64,000 nt of DNA. It comes from Limimaricola sp. Its GTDB lineage: Bacteria; Pseudomonadota; Alphaproteobacteria; Rhodobacterales; Rhodobacteraceae. The translations under genes and the position numbers were made by a program. This document shows, piece by piece, positions 34,902 to 45,322 of this stretch (positions are counted from its first letter, which is position 1; each line of letters opens with the position of its first letter). The stretch lies in NCBI RefSeq assembly GCF_016125575.1, contig NZ_WGLM01000005.1:744001-808000 (forward strand), read 5' to 3'. Under the pieces are notes generated by a model. The model was not told where the DNA came from, did not search any database, and worked only from the letters and a program-made list of their open reading frames with translations.

Positions 34902-36281
34902 ATGGGCAGCCTGACACCCGAGCTTGCCGCGGAACTTTCGGCCATGTTCGGCCCCCGATTTTCGGCCGCGGCGGCCCCGCGAGAGGCGCATGGCCGGTCC
35001 GAGACGCATTTCCCGCTGACCCCGCCCGAGGCGGTGATCTGGCCAGAGACGACCGCCGAGGTCGCTGCACTGGTGCGGGCCTGCGCCGCGGCGCGCTGCC
35101 CCGTGGTGGGCTGGGGCGCCGGCACCTCGCTGGAAGGGCACGCGCTGGCCGTGCGGGGCGGTGTCTGCGTCGACTTCACCCGGATGGACCGGGTTCTGGC
35201 GGTCAACGCCGAGGACATGGACGCGCAGGTGCAGCCGGGCATCACGCGCGAGGCGCTCAATACCGAGTTGCGGGCGACGGGCCTGTTTTTCCCGGTCGAT
35301 CCCGGCGCCAATGCCAGCATCGGCGGCATGGCCGCGACGCGGGCCAGCGGCACCACGGCGGTGCGCTACGGCACGATGCGCGACGCGGTGATGGGACTGG
35401 AGGTGGTGCTGGCCGACGGGCGCGTCATCCGCACCGGCAGCCGCGCGCGTAAATCATCGGCGGGCTACGACCTGACCGGGCTCTTCGTCGGCTCGGAAGG
35501 CACGCTGGGGCTGATCACGGAGCTGACGCTGCGCCTGCGCGGCCAGCCGCCCGCGGTCTCGGCCGCGGTCTGCGCCTTCGAAAGTATCGACGGCGCGGTG
35601 GCCGCGGTGATCGAGACGATCCAGATGGGCGTGCCGATGGCGCGGATCGAGTTCGTCGACGCCGCGACCGCGATGGCCGTCAATGCCCGTTCCGGCGCGG
35701 ATTTCCCGCCCCTGCCCCACCTCCTGCTGGAGTTTCACGGGACCGAGGCGGGCGTGGCTGAACAGGCCGAGATGGCCGGCGCGATCATGGCCGAGCATGG
35801 CGCGCAGGGCTTTCGCTGGTCGGCGCGGGCCGAAGACCGGGCGAAGCTGTGGAAGATGCGGCACGAAGCCTACTGGGCGATCGTCGGCTCGCGCCCCGGC
35901 GCGCAGGCCATCGTCACCGATGTCTGCGTGCCCCTGTCGCGGCTGGCCGAGGCGGTGGCCGAAACCCAGGCCGACATCGCCGCGGGACCGATCCCCGGCC
36001 CGATCCTGGGCCATGTCGGCGACGGCAATTTCCACGCGGTGCTGCTGATCGACCCGGAGAGCTCGGCCGAGCGCGAGGCGGCCAAGGCGCTGGCAGGCCG
36101 GATGGCCGAGCGTGCGCTGCGGCTGGGCGGCACGGTGACGGGGGAACACGGCGTGGGGATGGGCAAGCTGGACCACATGGCCGCCGAGCATGGCGCGGGC
36201 TGGGACGTGATGGGGCAGATCAAGGCCGCACTTGACCCCGACAACCTCTTCAACCCCGGCAAGGTGGTCCGGCAGGGCTGA
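34902..36281 (+). CDS. FAD-linked D-lactate dehydrogenase (cytochrome)-type oxidoreductase
   Basis: A 459-aa flavoprotein of the FAD_binding_4 / GlcD-C family. The FAD site is V-V-G-W-G-A-G-T-S-L-E-G-H (about 67-79) with P-G-A-N-A-S-I-G-G-M-A-A-T-R-A-S-G-T. The substrate/metal side has G-H-V-G-D-G-N-F-H and G-E-H-G-V-G-M-G-K. It oxidises a 2-hydroxy acid, most likely D-lactate, passing electrons to a cytochrome or quinone; glycolate is an alternative. It is probably cytoplasmic or membrane-peripheral. The start at 34902 is two codons before the first helix; the previous gene's stop is just upstream. Confidence 0.9.
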   Translation: MGSLTPELAAELSAMFGPRFSAAAAPREAHGRSETHFPLTPPEAVIWPETTAEVAALVRACAAARCPVVGWGAGTSLEGHALAVRGGVCVDFTRMDRVLAVNAEDMDAQVQPGITREALNTELRATGLFFPVDPGANASIGGMAATRASGTTAVRYGTMRDAVMGLEVVLADGRVIRTGSRARKSSAGYDLTGLFVGSEGTLGLITELTLRLRGQPPAVSAAVCAFESIDGAVAAVIETIQMGVPMARIEFVDAATAMAVNARSGADFPPLPHLLLEFHGTEAGVAEQAEMAGAIMAEHGAQGFRWSARAEDRAKLWKMRHEAYWAIVGSRPGAQAIVTDVCVPLSRLAEAVAETQADIAAGPIPGPILGHVGDGNFHAVLLIDPESSAEREAAKALAGRMAERALRLGGTVTGEHGVGMGKLDHMAAEHGAGWDVMGQIKAALDPDNLFNPGKVVRQG

Positions 36282-36309
36282 GCGCCCGGCCCACGCGGCG
36301 GCGGTGGCT

Positions 36310-36383
36310 GGGGGCTGTCTGCCCCCCGGGCGGCCCGTGCCGGGCCACCTCCCCCCGAGAGTATTTTGGGCCAGAAGAAGGGG
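36310..36383 (+). repeat. Hairpin-plus-tail intergenic repeat, copy C
   Basis: Hairpin GGGGGCTGTCTGCCCCC (36310-36326) is identical to that of copy E. A 24-base spacer follows, then a tail with CCCCCCGAGAGTATTTTGGG and AGAAGAAGGGG. It lies between the convergent D-lactate dehydrogenase-type gene and recN, where it may terminate transcription from either side. Confidence 0.65.
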
Positions 36384-38036
36384 TCAGGCGCGCATCAGCG
36401 CACGGGCGGCTTCGCGGGCGGCGTCGGTGATGGTGTCGCCCGAGAGCATCCGCGCGATCTCGTCCACCCGCGCGGGCGGATCGAGCGGGACGACTGTGGA
36501 GGTAGTGACCGTGTGGTCCTGGCGTTTCTCGACCCGCCAGTGATGCCCGCCCCGCGCCGCGACCTGCGGCGAATGGGTGACGACAAGGACCTGCCCCGAC
36601 GCGGCCAGTGCGGCGAGCCTGCGGCCCACGGCATCGGCGGTGGCCCCGCCCACGCCGCGGTCGATCTCGTCGAAGATCAGCGTCAGCCCTTCGGCGCCCT
36701 GCGTCAGGCAGACCTTGAGCGCGAGCAGGAACCGGCTGAGTTCGCCGCCTGAAGCGATCTTGTCGAGCGGGCCGGGCGGCGCGCCGGGATTGGTGGCGAC
36801 AGTGAAGGTGACGGCATCGGCCCCTTCGGGCCCGGCATCGCCCGGCGCGACTTGGGTGGTAAAGACCGCGCGCTCCATCTTCAGTGGCGCCAGCTCTGCG
36901 GCCATCGCGGTATCCAGCGCTCGGGCCGCCTTGGCGCGGGCCGCCGAGAGGGCCTTGGCCGCTGCATCAAAGGCAGTTTCAGCGGCAACGACCGCGTCAC
37001 GCAGCGCCTTGATATCGCGGGCGCCGCCATCCAGCGCCGCAAGACGCGCACGCAACTCGTCGGCAAAGCCGCCCAAATCGTCCGGGGCGATGCCGTGCTT
37101 TCGTGCCAGTGCACGAATGGCGAAAAGCCGCTCTTCAGTCTCTTCCAATGCGGCAGGATCAAAGCGCAGGGCGTCGAGGCAGTCCGCGACGCCCGTCTGG
37201 GCCTCGGCCAGTTCGATCAGCGCCCGCTCGATCGCAGAAAGCGGCGCGTCAAGCCGCCCTTCGGCCTGCGCGGCCGCGCCTTCCAGCCAGCGACTGGCAT
37301 CCAGCAACATCCGCTCGGCCCCGGCGCCTTCGCCCAGTGCCTCGGCGGCGCGGGCGATGTCAGTGCCGATCTTCTCAGCCGCCTGCATCAGCCGGCGCTC
37401 GGAATCGAGGCGCGCCTCCTCGCCCGGTTCGGGGGCCAGTCGGTCCAGCTCGGCCACGGCATGGCGCAGGTAGTCTTCCTCGCTGCGCAGCGCATCGAGC
37501 GCGGCCTCGGCTGCTGTCAGATCCTTGCGTGCCGCGGCCAGTGCCCGCCACGCCGCGCGCGTCGCCTCGATCAACGGAGCGGTCCCGGCAAAGGCATCAA
37601 GCAACTGGCGGTGCCCGCGCGGGTTCAAGAGACCGCGGTCGTCATTCTGGCCATGCAATTCCACCAGCGTATCGGACAGCGCGCGCACCACTTCGCCCGA
37701 GACGCGGCGATCGTTGACAAAGCTGGTCTTGCGCCCGTCGGCAGTGTTGACGCGGCGCAGGATCAACTCGTCCTCGGCCACCAGCCCGGCCTCGTCGAGC
37801 ACGGCACGCGCCGGGTGGCCGGAGGGCAGATCGAAGACCGCTGTGACCTCACCCTGCGCGGCGCCCGCGCGCACCAGATCGGCCCGACCGCGCCAGCCAA
37901 GGACAAAACCAAGCGCATCAAGCAGGATCGACTTGCCCGCGCCGGTCTCGCCCGTCAGCACGTTCAGGCCCGGCTGGAAGGTCAGCGTCAGCCGGTCGAT
38001 GATCAGCATGTCGGAAATGTCGAGGCCGCGCAGCAT
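36384..38036 (-). CDS. recN: DNA repair protein RecN (SMC-like)
   Basis: A 550-aa SMC-family ATPase. Walker A is G-E-T-G-A-G-K-S (29-36), the coiled-coil middle is rich in Ala, Glu and Arg, and the signature S-G-G-E-L-S-R-F and Walker B L-I-F-D-E-I-D-R-G-V-G-G come near the C-terminus. RecN acts at double-strand breaks, bringing ends or sisters together. It is the last gene of the lpxC-bamD-recN run after ftsZ. I see no LexA box (GTTC-N7-GTTC) in the 146 bases before it, so SOS control is not supported here. Confidence 0.96.
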   Translation of the reverse strand: MLRGLDISDMLIIDRLTLTFQPGLNVLTGETGAGKSILLDALGFVLGWRGRADLVRAGAAQGEVTAVFDLPSGHPARAVLDEAGLVAEDELILRRVNTADGRKTSFVNDRRVSGEVVRALSDTLVELHGQNDDRGLLNPRGHRQLLDAFAGTAPLIEATRAAWRALAAARKDLTAAEAALDALRSEEDYLRHAVAELDRLAPEPGEEARLDSERRLMQAAEKIGTDIARAAEALGEGAGAERMLLDASRWLEGAAAQAEGRLDAPLSAIERALIELAEAQTGVADCLDALRFDPAALEETEERLFAIRALARKHGIAPDDLGGFADELRARLAALDGGARDIKALRDAVVAAETAFDAAAKALSAARAKAARALDTAMAAELAPLKMERAVFTTQVAPGDAGPEGADAVTFTVATNPGAPPGPLDKIASGGELSRFLLALKVCLTQGAEGLTLIFDEIDRGVGGATADAVGRRLAALAASGQVLVVTHSPQVAARGGHHWRVEKRQDHTVTTSTVVPLDPPARVDEIARMLSGDTITDAAREAARALMRA

Positions 38037-38182
38037 CGGTCCGTTGCACCCTGTCCTTGCCCGCTGGAGGAGCGCGCCGGTTATCGCATTCCCGAGGCGG
38101 GCAATCCAGCATCAATTACGGCAAGAGGTGACGCCAGACACGAGCCTTGGTGGCCCGCACGCCCCCCATCACAATATCTGCG

Positions 38183-39037
38183 CTAGAGCCAGGCCCCACG
38201 CACGGTTTGACGGTAGATTGCCGAAAGCCAGTTATTGCCAAGCGACCGCGCCTGCAACCCGTGGCCAGTCAGCAGCGCATAGGCATCGTCATACCAAGAG
38301 GTCGATTGGAAATTGTGGCCCAGAATCGCGCCCGCGGTCTGTGCCTCGTCGGTCAAGCCAAGCGCCATATACGCCTCGACCAACCGGTAAAGCGCCTCGG
38401 GCGTCTGGCTCGTGGTCGGGAACTGTTCCACCACAATGCGGAACCGCGCGGCGGCAGCGCCATAGATGCTGCGCTTGAGGTAATAGCGGCCCACCTCCAT
38501 CTCCTTGGCGGCGAGATGGTCCATCGCAAGATCGAACTTCAATGTGGCAGCGCGGGCATATTCGCTGTCGGGGTAAGTCTCGATCAGTTTGGTGAAGGCC
38601 TTGAGTGCGTCCCTCGTCAACGCCTGGTCACGACCAACCTCGTCAATCTGGTCGTAATAGCTCAGCGCCAGCAGATACTGCGCATAGGCCGCGTCCTTGC
38701 CGGTGGGATAGTTGTCGAGATAGCGCTGCGCGGCGGCGCGCGTGTTATCGTAATCGGCCGCCTTGTGATAGGCGAACGCCTCCATGATCAGACCGCGCTC
38801 GGCCCAAGAGGAATAAGGATAAAGCCGTTCGATTTCAGAGAAGTAGAACGCCGCATCCTTGGCCTTGCCGTGCTGAAGCTCGTATTCGCCGCGGGTGTAG
38901 ATATCGGAGGCCGAATAATTGTCGAGCGCACCGGGCGCCTTGGGGTCGAAGTTGCTGCAACCACCCAGCACGGTTGCCGCAAGAAACGCCGCGGCCAATG
39001 CCTGTCGCGTTGCCAAACCCGATTTCCACCCTGCCAT
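38183..39037 (-). CDS. bamD: Outer membrane protein assembly factor BamD
   Basis: A 284-aa lipoprotein. The signal is M-A-G-W-K-S-G ... A-A-F-L-A-A-T-V-L-G-G-C with a lipobox (L-G-G-C), so the mature protein starts at Cys about 26. TPR-like repeats follow (Y-x-R-G-E-Y-E-L-Q-H, A-Y-x-x-Y-D-x-T-R-A-A). BamD is an essential part of the Bam complex that inserts beta-barrel proteins in the outer membrane. ATG 39037 is the start before the signal peptide; a longer frame upstream lacks signal-like sequence. Confidence 0.96.
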   Translation of the reverse strand: MAGWKSGLATRQALAAAFLAATVLGGCSNFDPKAPGALDNYSASDIYTRGEYELQHGKAKDAAFYFSEIERLYPYSSWAERGLIMEAFAYHKAADYDNTRAAAQRYLDNYPTGKDAAYAQYLLALSYYDQIDEVGRDQALTRDALKAFTKLIETYPDSEYARAATLKFDLAMDHLAAKEMEVGRYYLKRSIYGAAAARFRIVVEQFPTTSQTPEALYRLVEAYMALGLTDEAQTAGAILGHNFQSTSWYDDAYALLTGHGLQARSLGNNWLSAIYRQTVRGAWL

Positions 39038-39169
39038 AACTCGCGTCCCCGCCTCGTGCCGATCGTCCGACAGGGCACGCGCGGCCCCGGTTGCCTGCCG
39101 GTCTAGCATAGAAAAACGAGGGGCAAAATGTTCTTTTCCCACCCGGTGAAGGTGGCCGCGACGCGGCCC

Positions 39170-40090
39170 TCAGGCCACCGCGGCAAGGTCTGCGGCATGC
39201 AGGCTCGCCCCGGGCAGAAGCCGCTCCATGTCCGGCGTGCAGGTATCCCAGGTCCAGGTCTCGGGACGCTCCATCACCGCGCGCAGAAGTGCGTTGGTCA
39301 GGGCATGGCCGGCACGGTGGCCCGTGTAGCGGCCAATGATCGGCGCGCCGGCAGTTGCCAGATCGCCCATCGCGTCCAGCATCTTGTGGCGCACGGCCTC
39401 GTCCTTCTGACGCAGGCCACCCGGGCTGAGCACCTGGTCACCGTCGACCACCACCGCGTTTTCCAACGTGCCACCCAGCGCCAGCCCCTTCGCGCGCATC
39501 GCGTCGACATCGGCCTGCCGGCAGAACGTCCGGCTGGAGCAAAGTTCGCGCACGAAGGCACCGTTTGCCATGTCGAGCGCCAGTTCCTGCTGCCCGATCG
39601 CGGCATCGGCAAAGTCGATTCGGAAATCGATGCGCAGGCGGTCGGCCGGCTCCAGACGCGCGACGGCGGCACCGCGGCGGACTTCGACCGCCTGCAGCAT
39701 CCGCATGACGCGCAGCGGCGCTGCCAGCCTTTGCACGCCAGCAGCAAGGATCGCGCGGACGAACGGCGCTGCACTGCCGTCAAGGATCGGCACTTCGGGG
39801 CCATCGATCTCGACAAGGACGTTGTGCAGACCGCAGCCCGCAAGCGCCGCCATCAGGTGTTCGACCGTCGCAACGCTGACGCCATCGGCGTTACGCAGCC
39901 GGGTGTTGAGCGGCGTCTGCTCGACCATGTCCCAGCGCGCGGGCAGCAACGCGCCACGCGCGGCGGCGTCAACCCGGCAAAAGACGATCCCGTGATCGGC
40001 AGGTGCGGGGCGCAGCACAAGGCGCGCAGGGCGGCCACGATGAAGGCCCACCCCGGCAAAGCGCACTACCTGTCTGATCGTCGTCTGCAA
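39170..40090 (-). CDS. lpxC: UDP-3-O-acyl-N-acetylglucosamine deacetylase
   Basis: A 306-aa zinc deacetylase (E. coli 305 aa), the committed step of lipid A synthesis. Zinc ligands are in T-V-E-H-L-M-A-A and H-K-M-L-D-A-M-G-D (His and Asp), with the catalytic H in G-H-R-A-G-H-A-L. The N-terminal conserved segment is Q-T-T-I-R-Q-V-V-R-F-A-G-V-G-L-H, so I start at TTG 40090, preceded by GCAGGGGGCAGG. An ATG at 40150 would add 20 residues not found in homologues. It is separated from ftsZ by a terminator, so part of its expression is probably from its own promoter. Confidence 0.93.
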   Translation of the reverse strand: MQTTIRQVVRFAGVGLHRGRPARLVLRPAPADHGIVFCRVDAAARGALLPARWDMVEQTPLNTRLRNADGVSVATVEHLMAALAGCGLHNVLVEIDGPEVPILDGSAAPFVRAILAAGVQRLAAPLRVMRMLQAVEVRRGAAVARLEPADRLRIDFRIDFADAAIGQQELALDMANGAFVRELCSSRTFCRQADVDAMRAKGLALGGTLENAVVVDGDQVLSPGGLRQKDEAVRHKMLDAMGDLATAGAPIIGRYTGHRAGHALTNALLRAVMERPETWTWDTCTPDMERLLPGASLHAADLAAVA

Positions 40091-40264
40091 ACCTGCCCCC
40101 TGCACCCCGGCGGAAACTCTTGTGGATATCGGGTAAACGGACGTTCTCACCGCCTCAACTCACAGATTGCAACAGACTGAAACAGGCCCCCGCACCAGCC
40201 CGCGTTCAACGGCGGCATCGGCGGAATCTCGCCATTTTGAGCTAAATCTGTTACCAAAGACGCG

Positions 40265-40288
40265 AAAGGCCGCCCGAAGGCGGCCTTT
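40265..40288 (-). terminator. Intrinsic terminator downstream of ftsZ
   Basis: On the minus strand AAAGGCCGCC-TTCG-GGCGGCCTTT is a 10-bp perfect stem with a stable UUCG tetraloop, 23 bases after the ftsZ stop. The Ts in the descending arm and a T-rich stretch after it support termination. It could partly uncouple lpxC-bamD-recN from ftsQAZ. Confidence 0.75.
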
Positions 40289-40310
40289 GCGATAAGTCCG
40301 ATCGACAAGG

Positions 40311-41933
40311 TCAGTTGGCCTGACGACGCAGGAATGCAGGTATCTCGATCCGCTCCTGCTCGGGGTCGGGCTCGGCCGTTTCGCGCTGCGCACTGACCTG
40401 CGGCTGCTGCCGCGCGGGCTGGGCCGCCTCGGCATGGTGGCCCGTCATGCGCCCGATCAACGAGTTGATGCCAAAGCCCTTTTTCTCGCCCTCGGGCGCG
40501 CGGGCCGGGGCAGCTGCCGCAGGGCGCGGTGCGGCCGGCTGTGCCGCGGCAGGCTGCTGGGCGGGGCGCTGCGCCGCGGCGCCGGGGCCACGGTTGATCG
40601 CTGCCTGCAGCCGGGCCAACGCCTCGGGCGTCGGCGTGCCGGGCGCGGGCGCACGCGGGGCAACAAAGGCCTCGGGCTCGGGCGTGCTTACCGGCTGGGC
40701 GCGCGGCGCGTAGGCCGGCGGCGGAAGCTCGTCGTCATCGTCGGTCTCGAAGTCGTCAAAGATGTCCTCTGCCTGCTCGAAGGCCGTCTCGCGCTCCTCG
40801 TCAAAGAGCGTGGGCTCGGGTTCGGCCGCGGGTGCTTCGGTGCGCGCAGCAGCGGCAACGGGCGCGGAGGCCGCCGCGGGTTTCTCACGCGGGGTTTCTG
40901 CACTGACGCTTTGTTTCAACGGCTGCGCCATCGAACGGCGCGGGCCCGGAACCGCCTCGCTGCGGCTGACCGCGTCGATGCCAGTCGCCACGACCGAAAC
41001 GCGCATCCGGCCTTCCATCGAGGAATCGAGCGTCGAACCAACGATGATGTTGGCGTCGGCATCGACCTTTTCACGGATCTTGTTGGCAGCCTCGTCCAGT
41101 TCGAACAGGGTCAGGTCATGCCCGCCGGTGATGTTGATCAGCACGCCACGCGCGCCTTCAAGGCTGATCTCGTCGAGCAGCGGGTTGGCGATGGCCTTTT
41201 CGGCGGCCTCGATGGCGCGGTTTTCGCCCTCGGCCTCGCCCGTGCCCATCATCGCCTTGCCCATCTCGTCCATCACCGCACGCACGTCGGCAAAGTCGAG
41301 GTTGATCAGGCCGGGCCGCACCATCAGGTCGGTCACACCCTTGACGCCCTGGTAGAGCACGTCGTCGGCCATCGCGAAGGCTTCGGTGAAGGTCGTGCGC
41401 TCGTTGGCAAGGCGGAAAAGGTTCTGGTTGGGAATGATGATGAGGGTATCGACAACCTTCTGAAGCGCCTCGACCCCCTCCTCGGCCTGACGCATCCGCT
41501 TGGCGCCCTCAAACTGAAATGGCTTGGTCACAACGCCAACGGTCAGTACGCCCAGCTCGCGCGCCGCCTGCGCGATGATCGGGGCCGCGCCGGTACCAGT
41601 GCCGCCGCCCATGCCCGCAGTGATGAAGCACATGTGCGCGCCGGCCAGATGGTCGACGATCTGTTCGATCGATTCTTCGGCGGCAGCCGATCCAACACTG
41701 GGACGGGCGCCCGCGCCGAGGCCCTCGGTTACCTTCACACCCATCTGGATGCGCGCCTGCGAGCGCGACTGCTGAAGCGCCTGCGCGTCGGTATTGGCGA
41801 CGACAAACTCGACTCCATCGAGTTGCTTGTCGATCATGTTGTTAACCGCGTTGCCACCAGCGCCGCCCACGCCGAAGACGGTGATCCGGGGCTTGAGCTC
41901 GTCCTGCCCGGGCAAGGAGAGATTGAGTGTCAT
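40311..41933 (-). CDS. ftsZ: Cell division protein FtsZ
   Basis: A 540-aa tubulin-like GTPase that assembles the Z ring. The nucleotide signature G-G-G-T-G-T-G is at 109-115 and the T7 loop N-L-D-F-A-D near 212. After the core (about residue 320) comes a long Pro/Ala/Glu-rich linker of about 200 residues, typical for this group, and the conserved C-terminal peptide I-P-A-F-L-R-R-Q for FtsA. The 175-bp gap to ftsA probably holds its own promoters. A terminator follows. Confidence 0.98.
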   Translation of the reverse strand: MTLNLSLPGQDELKPRITVFGVGGAGGNAVNNMIDKQLDGVEFVVANTDAQALQQSRSQARIQMGVKVTEGLGAGARPSVGSAAAEESIEQIVDHLAGAHMCFITAGMGGGTGTGAAPIIAQAARELGVLTVGVVTKPFQFEGAKRMRQAEEGVEALQKVVDTLIIIPNQNLFRLANERTTFTEAFAMADDVLYQGVKGVTDLMVRPGLINLDFADVRAVMDEMGKAMMGTGEAEGENRAIEAAEKAIANPLLDEISLEGARGVLINITGGHDLTLFELDEAANKIREKVDADANIIVGSTLDSSMEGRMRVSVVATGIDAVSRSEAVPGPRRSMAQPLKQSVSAETPREKPAAASAPVAAAARTEAPAAEPEPTLFDEERETAFEQAEDIFDDFETDDDDELPPPAYAPRAQPVSTPEPEAFVAPRAPAPGTPTPEALARLQAAINRGPGAAAQRPAQQPAAAQPAAPRPAAAAPARAPEGEKKGFGINSLIGRMTGHHAEAAQPARQQPQVSAQRETAEPDPEQERIEIPAFLRRQAN

Positions 41934-42108
41934 GCTCTGTCCGCCTGTCTGTTACGGGCCCGTCCCACCGGGGCCTCTTCCCTAAATTGATCGAATGCTA
42001 CCGGTATCTACAGCCGAGGTCACGGAAAAAACGTCCTTTGACCACAAAATCTGGCTGGATTCCGCTGATTTCCCGCTCGATTTCGACGGAAGCGCCAAAT
42101 CTTGCGGA

Positions 42109-43443
42109 TCACCAGTTGTCCTTGAACCATTTGACGGCCCTCCTCAGCGACCGGCCCCCGTTCCTTTCGGCCGGAATATCGAAATCCCAGCATTCGTCCT
42201 GCGGGTGCGCCGCGAAGAGGGCAAGGCCCACCGCGGCGGAAAAGGCCGGGCCGGTCGCCGCCTGCGGCAGGCCCTGCACCCGCAACGGACGGCCCATGCG
42301 CACCTGCTGGCCAAGGATACGCGAGGCCAGGCCATCAAGGCCGGGTATCTGGCTGCCGCCGCCGGTCAGCACGATCTGCCGACTGGGCAAATGGTCGAAC
42401 CCGGCCGCATCAAGGCGCGCGCGCACCTCTTCGAGGATCTCCTCGACCCGCGGACGCATGATGCCGATCAGTTCGGCCCGGCTGACGGTCCTGCGGTCGC
42501 GCTCCCAGTCGCCGGAATTGCCGCCGGTCTCGATCATCTCGCGGTCGTCCATGCCGGTGGCGACCACACCGCCATGGACGGTCTTGATCCGCTCGGCATT
42601 GTTCATCGGCACCTGCAGGCCCATCGAGATGTCGGCGGTTACGTGATCGCCGCCCATCCGCACGGTGTCGGCATAGATCATGTGTTTCTTGATGAAGACC
42701 GACAGGCTGGTTGCGCCGCCGCCCATGTCGATGCAGGCGGCACCCAGTTCCTGCTCGTCCTCGACTAGGCTGGAAATGCCCGCGACATAGGCCGACGAGG
42801 CCAGCCCCGCGACCTCCAGATCGCAGCGCCCGATACAGTGCAGCATGTTGCGGATCGCGGTCTGGTCGACGGTCAGGACGTGCAGGTCGGTGGTCAGCAT
42901 GTTGCCGATCTGGCCACGCGGATCGGCCAGCCCGCTGCGGTGATCAAGCGCGAAGTTCACCGGCTGGGCGTGCAGCACCTCGCGGCCCGCGCCGAAATCG
43001 GGGGCGTCGCAGGCAGCCAGCACGCGGCCGATATCGGCATCGCCCACCGTCTGCCCCTCGACCTCGACCTGCCCTTCCAGCCCGTAGGACCGCGGATTGG
43101 CCCCCGAGAGACAGGCGATGACGTGATCGACGCGCAGGTTGGCCATCTTCTGCGCGGCCTTCACCGCGGTGCGGATCGCCAGTTCGGTTTCCTGCATCGC
43201 GTCGATCTCGCCAAACCGCACGCCGCGTGAACGGGTGGTGGCTGCCCCGATCACCCGAAAGGCCGATTGCCCGGCCATCGCGCCTACGCCGTCCTGCGGT
43301 CGGAACCTGTCGGGCCCGTCGAACCGCAGCACGAGGCAGGCGATCTTGGAGGTGCCAATGTCGAGGATCGCGACAACGCCGCGCTGCATCGCCGCCTTGC
43401 GCATGTTCCGCATCGCGCGCTGGCTCTGGTAGAGGTTCTGCAT
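42109..43443 (-). CDS. ftsA: Cell division protein FtsA
   Basis: A 444-aa actin-like protein that anchors FtsZ to the membrane. The phosphate-1 motif I-L-D-I-G-T-S-K-I-A-C is near residue 26, followed by the 1C domain, the adenosine motif L-T-G-G-G-S-Q-I-P-G, and a C-terminal amphipathic end (R-R-A-V-K-W-F-K-D-N-W). ATG 43443 shares a base with the ftsQ stop (TGATG); GTG 43446 is also in frame. The downstream gap to ftsZ is 175 bp with no other gene. Confidence 0.97.
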   Translation of the reverse strand: MQNLYQSQRAMRNMRKAAMQRGVVAILDIGTSKIACLVLRFDGPDRFRPQDGVGAMAGQSAFRVIGAATTRSRGVRFGEIDAMQETELAIRTAVKAAQKMANLRVDHVIACLSGANPRSYGLEGQVEVEGQTVGDADIGRVLAACDAPDFGAGREVLHAQPVNFALDHRSGLADPRGQIGNMLTTDLHVLTVDQTAIRNMLHCIGRCDLEVAGLASSAYVAGISSLVEDEQELGAACIDMGGGATSLSVFIKKHMIYADTVRMGGDHVTADISMGLQVPMNNAERIKTVHGGVVATGMDDREMIETGGNSGDWERDRRTVSRAELIGIMRPRVEEILEEVRARLDAAGFDHLPSRQIVLTGGGSQIPGLDGLASRILGQQVRMGRPLRVQGLPQAATGPAFSAAVGLALFAAHPQDECWDFDIPAERNGGRSLRRAVKWFKDNW

Positions 43444-44330
43444 CACTGTCCCGTCCCTGTTATACTTGCCTTGATCTCTGGCGCCGCATCGGGGGCCGCC
43501 TTGCTCAACCGGATTGTCGGCCGGTCCTCGTTACGCAGATCGAGCGCCACGATGGCCCGGTCGAAAACGCCTTGTGCCTGCTGCATTGCGACTGCCCGCT
43601 CGAACGCGCGCGGGGCTCCGTCGGCAGGCAGCAGGATGCGCTGGTCATGGTCGAGCACGACGTCCCAGCGGCGCTCGCCCATCCGCACCAGACCGCGAAT
43701 GCGCGGGCCCAGCGGACCGGCAGCGGCATAGATCTGAAGCGCCTCGGCCATCGCGTCGCTTGCGCCGTCGCCCGCGATCAGCGGCAGATCGAGCCGGTCT
43801 GTCCGCGCGGCCAGCGGCGCCACAAGCTCGCCCTCGGCATCGATCAGTTGCAGTCCGTCATCACCGCGCCAGATCGCCACAGGCACCCGCGGTACGATGG
43901 CCACCTGTAGCGTGCCACCCGGCCCGATCCCCAGCGTCGCATCGCGCACGGCCGGGATCGCCTCGACGGCATGGCGCATCGCGGTCAGGTCCAGATCAAA
44001 AGACGAGACAGGCAGCGACAGGTGCAGCACCGCCCTGACCGCCGCGGTGGTTTCGGGAGAGGCGCCGGTGATGTCGAGCGTGGCCACACGGAATTCGGGG
44101 CGGTTATGCAGGTTCTGGATCGCCTGAGCGTAAGAATGCATGACCAGCGCACGGTTCTCTGGCCGATCAAGCCAGACCGAGACGATGATGGCGATCAATG
44201 CCATCGGCACACCCACCCGCAAAAGCGCGCGGAATGACGGTGTCAGCATCATGCGCTGCATCCGGTAATCCAGCCGCGAAGGGGCGGGATCGCGCCGGGT
44301 CGCGCCGCGGAAGAAACTCAACGATTGCAT
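43443..44330 (-). CDS. ftsQ: Cell division protein FtsQ
   Basis: A 295-aa bitopic divisome protein. A cytoplasmic N-terminus of about 40 residues is followed by a membrane helix ([19 protein letters not shown]), a POTRA domain starting [12 protein letters not shown], and the beta domain. It overlaps ddl by 13 bases and ftsA by one. ATG 44330 (M-Q-S-L-S-F-F) gives the usual short N-terminus. Confidence 0.94.
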   Translation of the reverse strand: MQSLSFFRGATRRDPAPSRLDYRMQRMMLTPSFRALLRVGVPMALIAIIVSVWLDRPENRALVMHSYAQAIQNLHNRPEFRVATLDITGASPETTAAVRAVLHLSLPVSSFDLDLTAMRHAVEAIPAVRDATLGIGPGGTLQVAIVPRVPVAIWRGDDGLQLIDAEGELVAPLAARTDRLDLPLIAGDGASDAMAEALQIYAAAGPLGPRIRGLVRMGERRWDVVLDHDQRILLPADGAPRAFERAVAMQQAQGVFDRAIVALDLRNEDRPTIRLSKAAPDAAPEIKASITGTGQ

Positions 44331-45232
44331 GAGGCATCCTCCACCAGCCAACGACAGAGATCCGGGAAGGGCACACCTGCCAGTGCCGCCTGCTCGGGGG
44401 CCAGCGATGTGGGGGTCATTCCCGGCTGGGTGTTGGTTTCCAGCAGGATCAGGCCGTCAAGGCCACGGCTTTCGTCCCAGCGGAAATCAGTCCGGCTGAG
44501 GCCGCGGCAGCCCAGCGCCCGATGGGCGCGCAGCGCGTAATCAAGGCAAGCATCGGCGATCTCGGCCGGCACCTCGGCAGGCACGATGTGGCGCGACCCG
44601 CCGGGGGCGTATTTCGCGTGGTAGTCGTACCAGCCGTCAGTCACGATATCGGTGACGCCGAGCGGCCGGTCGCCCATCACCGCAACGGTCAGATCGCGAC
44701 CCGGCGCGAAGGCTTCGACCAGCACTGTGTCGGGCATCGTGTCGTCCAGCTGCGGCGGGCTGTTGGCGGCCTCGCGCACGATGTAGACGCCCACGCTGGA
44801 GCCTTCGTTATTGGGCTTCGCCACGTAGGGCGGCGGCATCACGTGGCGCGCGCGCACCTCGTCGCGTGGGGCCAGCAGGCTGTCCATCGCGGGCAGGCCA
44901 GCCGCGCGGTAAACCTCCTTGGTGCGGGTCTTGTTCATGGCCAGCGCCGAGGCCAGCACGCCGGAATGCGTGTAGGGGATGCGCAACCATTCCAGCAGGC
45001 CCTGAACGCAGCCATCCTCGCCCCAGCGGCCATGAAGTGCGTTGAAGACGACATCGGGGGCGGTCTCGGCCAGCCGCGCGGGCAGGTCGGGGCCGGCATC
45101 GACCTCGATCACCTCGCATCCTGCAACCCGCAACGCGGCAGCGCATTCGCGGCCCGAACTGAGCGACACGTCACGCTCGGCCGAAGGGCCACCCATCAAC
45201 ACCACGACGCGGGGGTTTGTCCTGCTCGACAT
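44318..45232 (-). CDS. ddl: D-alanine--D-alanine ligase
   Basis: A 304-aa ATP-grasp ligase making the D-Ala-D-Ala end of the peptidoglycan stem. It has [19 protein letters not shown] near the N-terminus, the [11 protein letters not shown] phosphate loop, and E-T-N-T-Q-P-G-M-T at the C-terminus. DdlB type by position in the dcw cluster. It overlaps ftsQ by 13 bases. Confidence 0.97.
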   Translation of the reverse strand: MSSRTNPRVVVLMGGPSAERDVSLSSGRECAAALRVAGCEVIEVDAGPDLPARLAETAPDVVFNALHGRWGEDGCVQGLLEWLRIPYTHSGVLASALAMNKTRTKEVYRAAGLPAMDSLLAPRDEVRARHVMPPPYVAKPNNEGSSVGVYIVREAANSPPQLDDTMPDTVLVEAFAPGRDLTVAVMGDRPLGVTDIVTDGWYDYHAKYAPGGSRHIVPAEVPAEIADACLDYALRAHRALGCRGLSRTDFRWDESRGLDGLILLETNTQPGMTPTSLAPEQAALAGVPFPDLCRWLVEDASCNR

Positions 45233-45322
45233 TCCCGCTGCCTCTGAACGCGGACCTTGGCTGGCCCGTCGTATTCGTCATTCGGCCCTTGCCCTGGACC
45301 TGCCCCGTTTCGGGGTCAATTC

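Noticed and set aside
38037-38182. Possible SOS box upstream of recN
   Set aside because: I found no GTTC-N7-GTTC or similar LexA motif in this gap.
40118-40128. DnaA-box-like TGTGGATAT near the start of lpxC
   Set aside because: One mismatch at a conserved end and no second box; likely chance.
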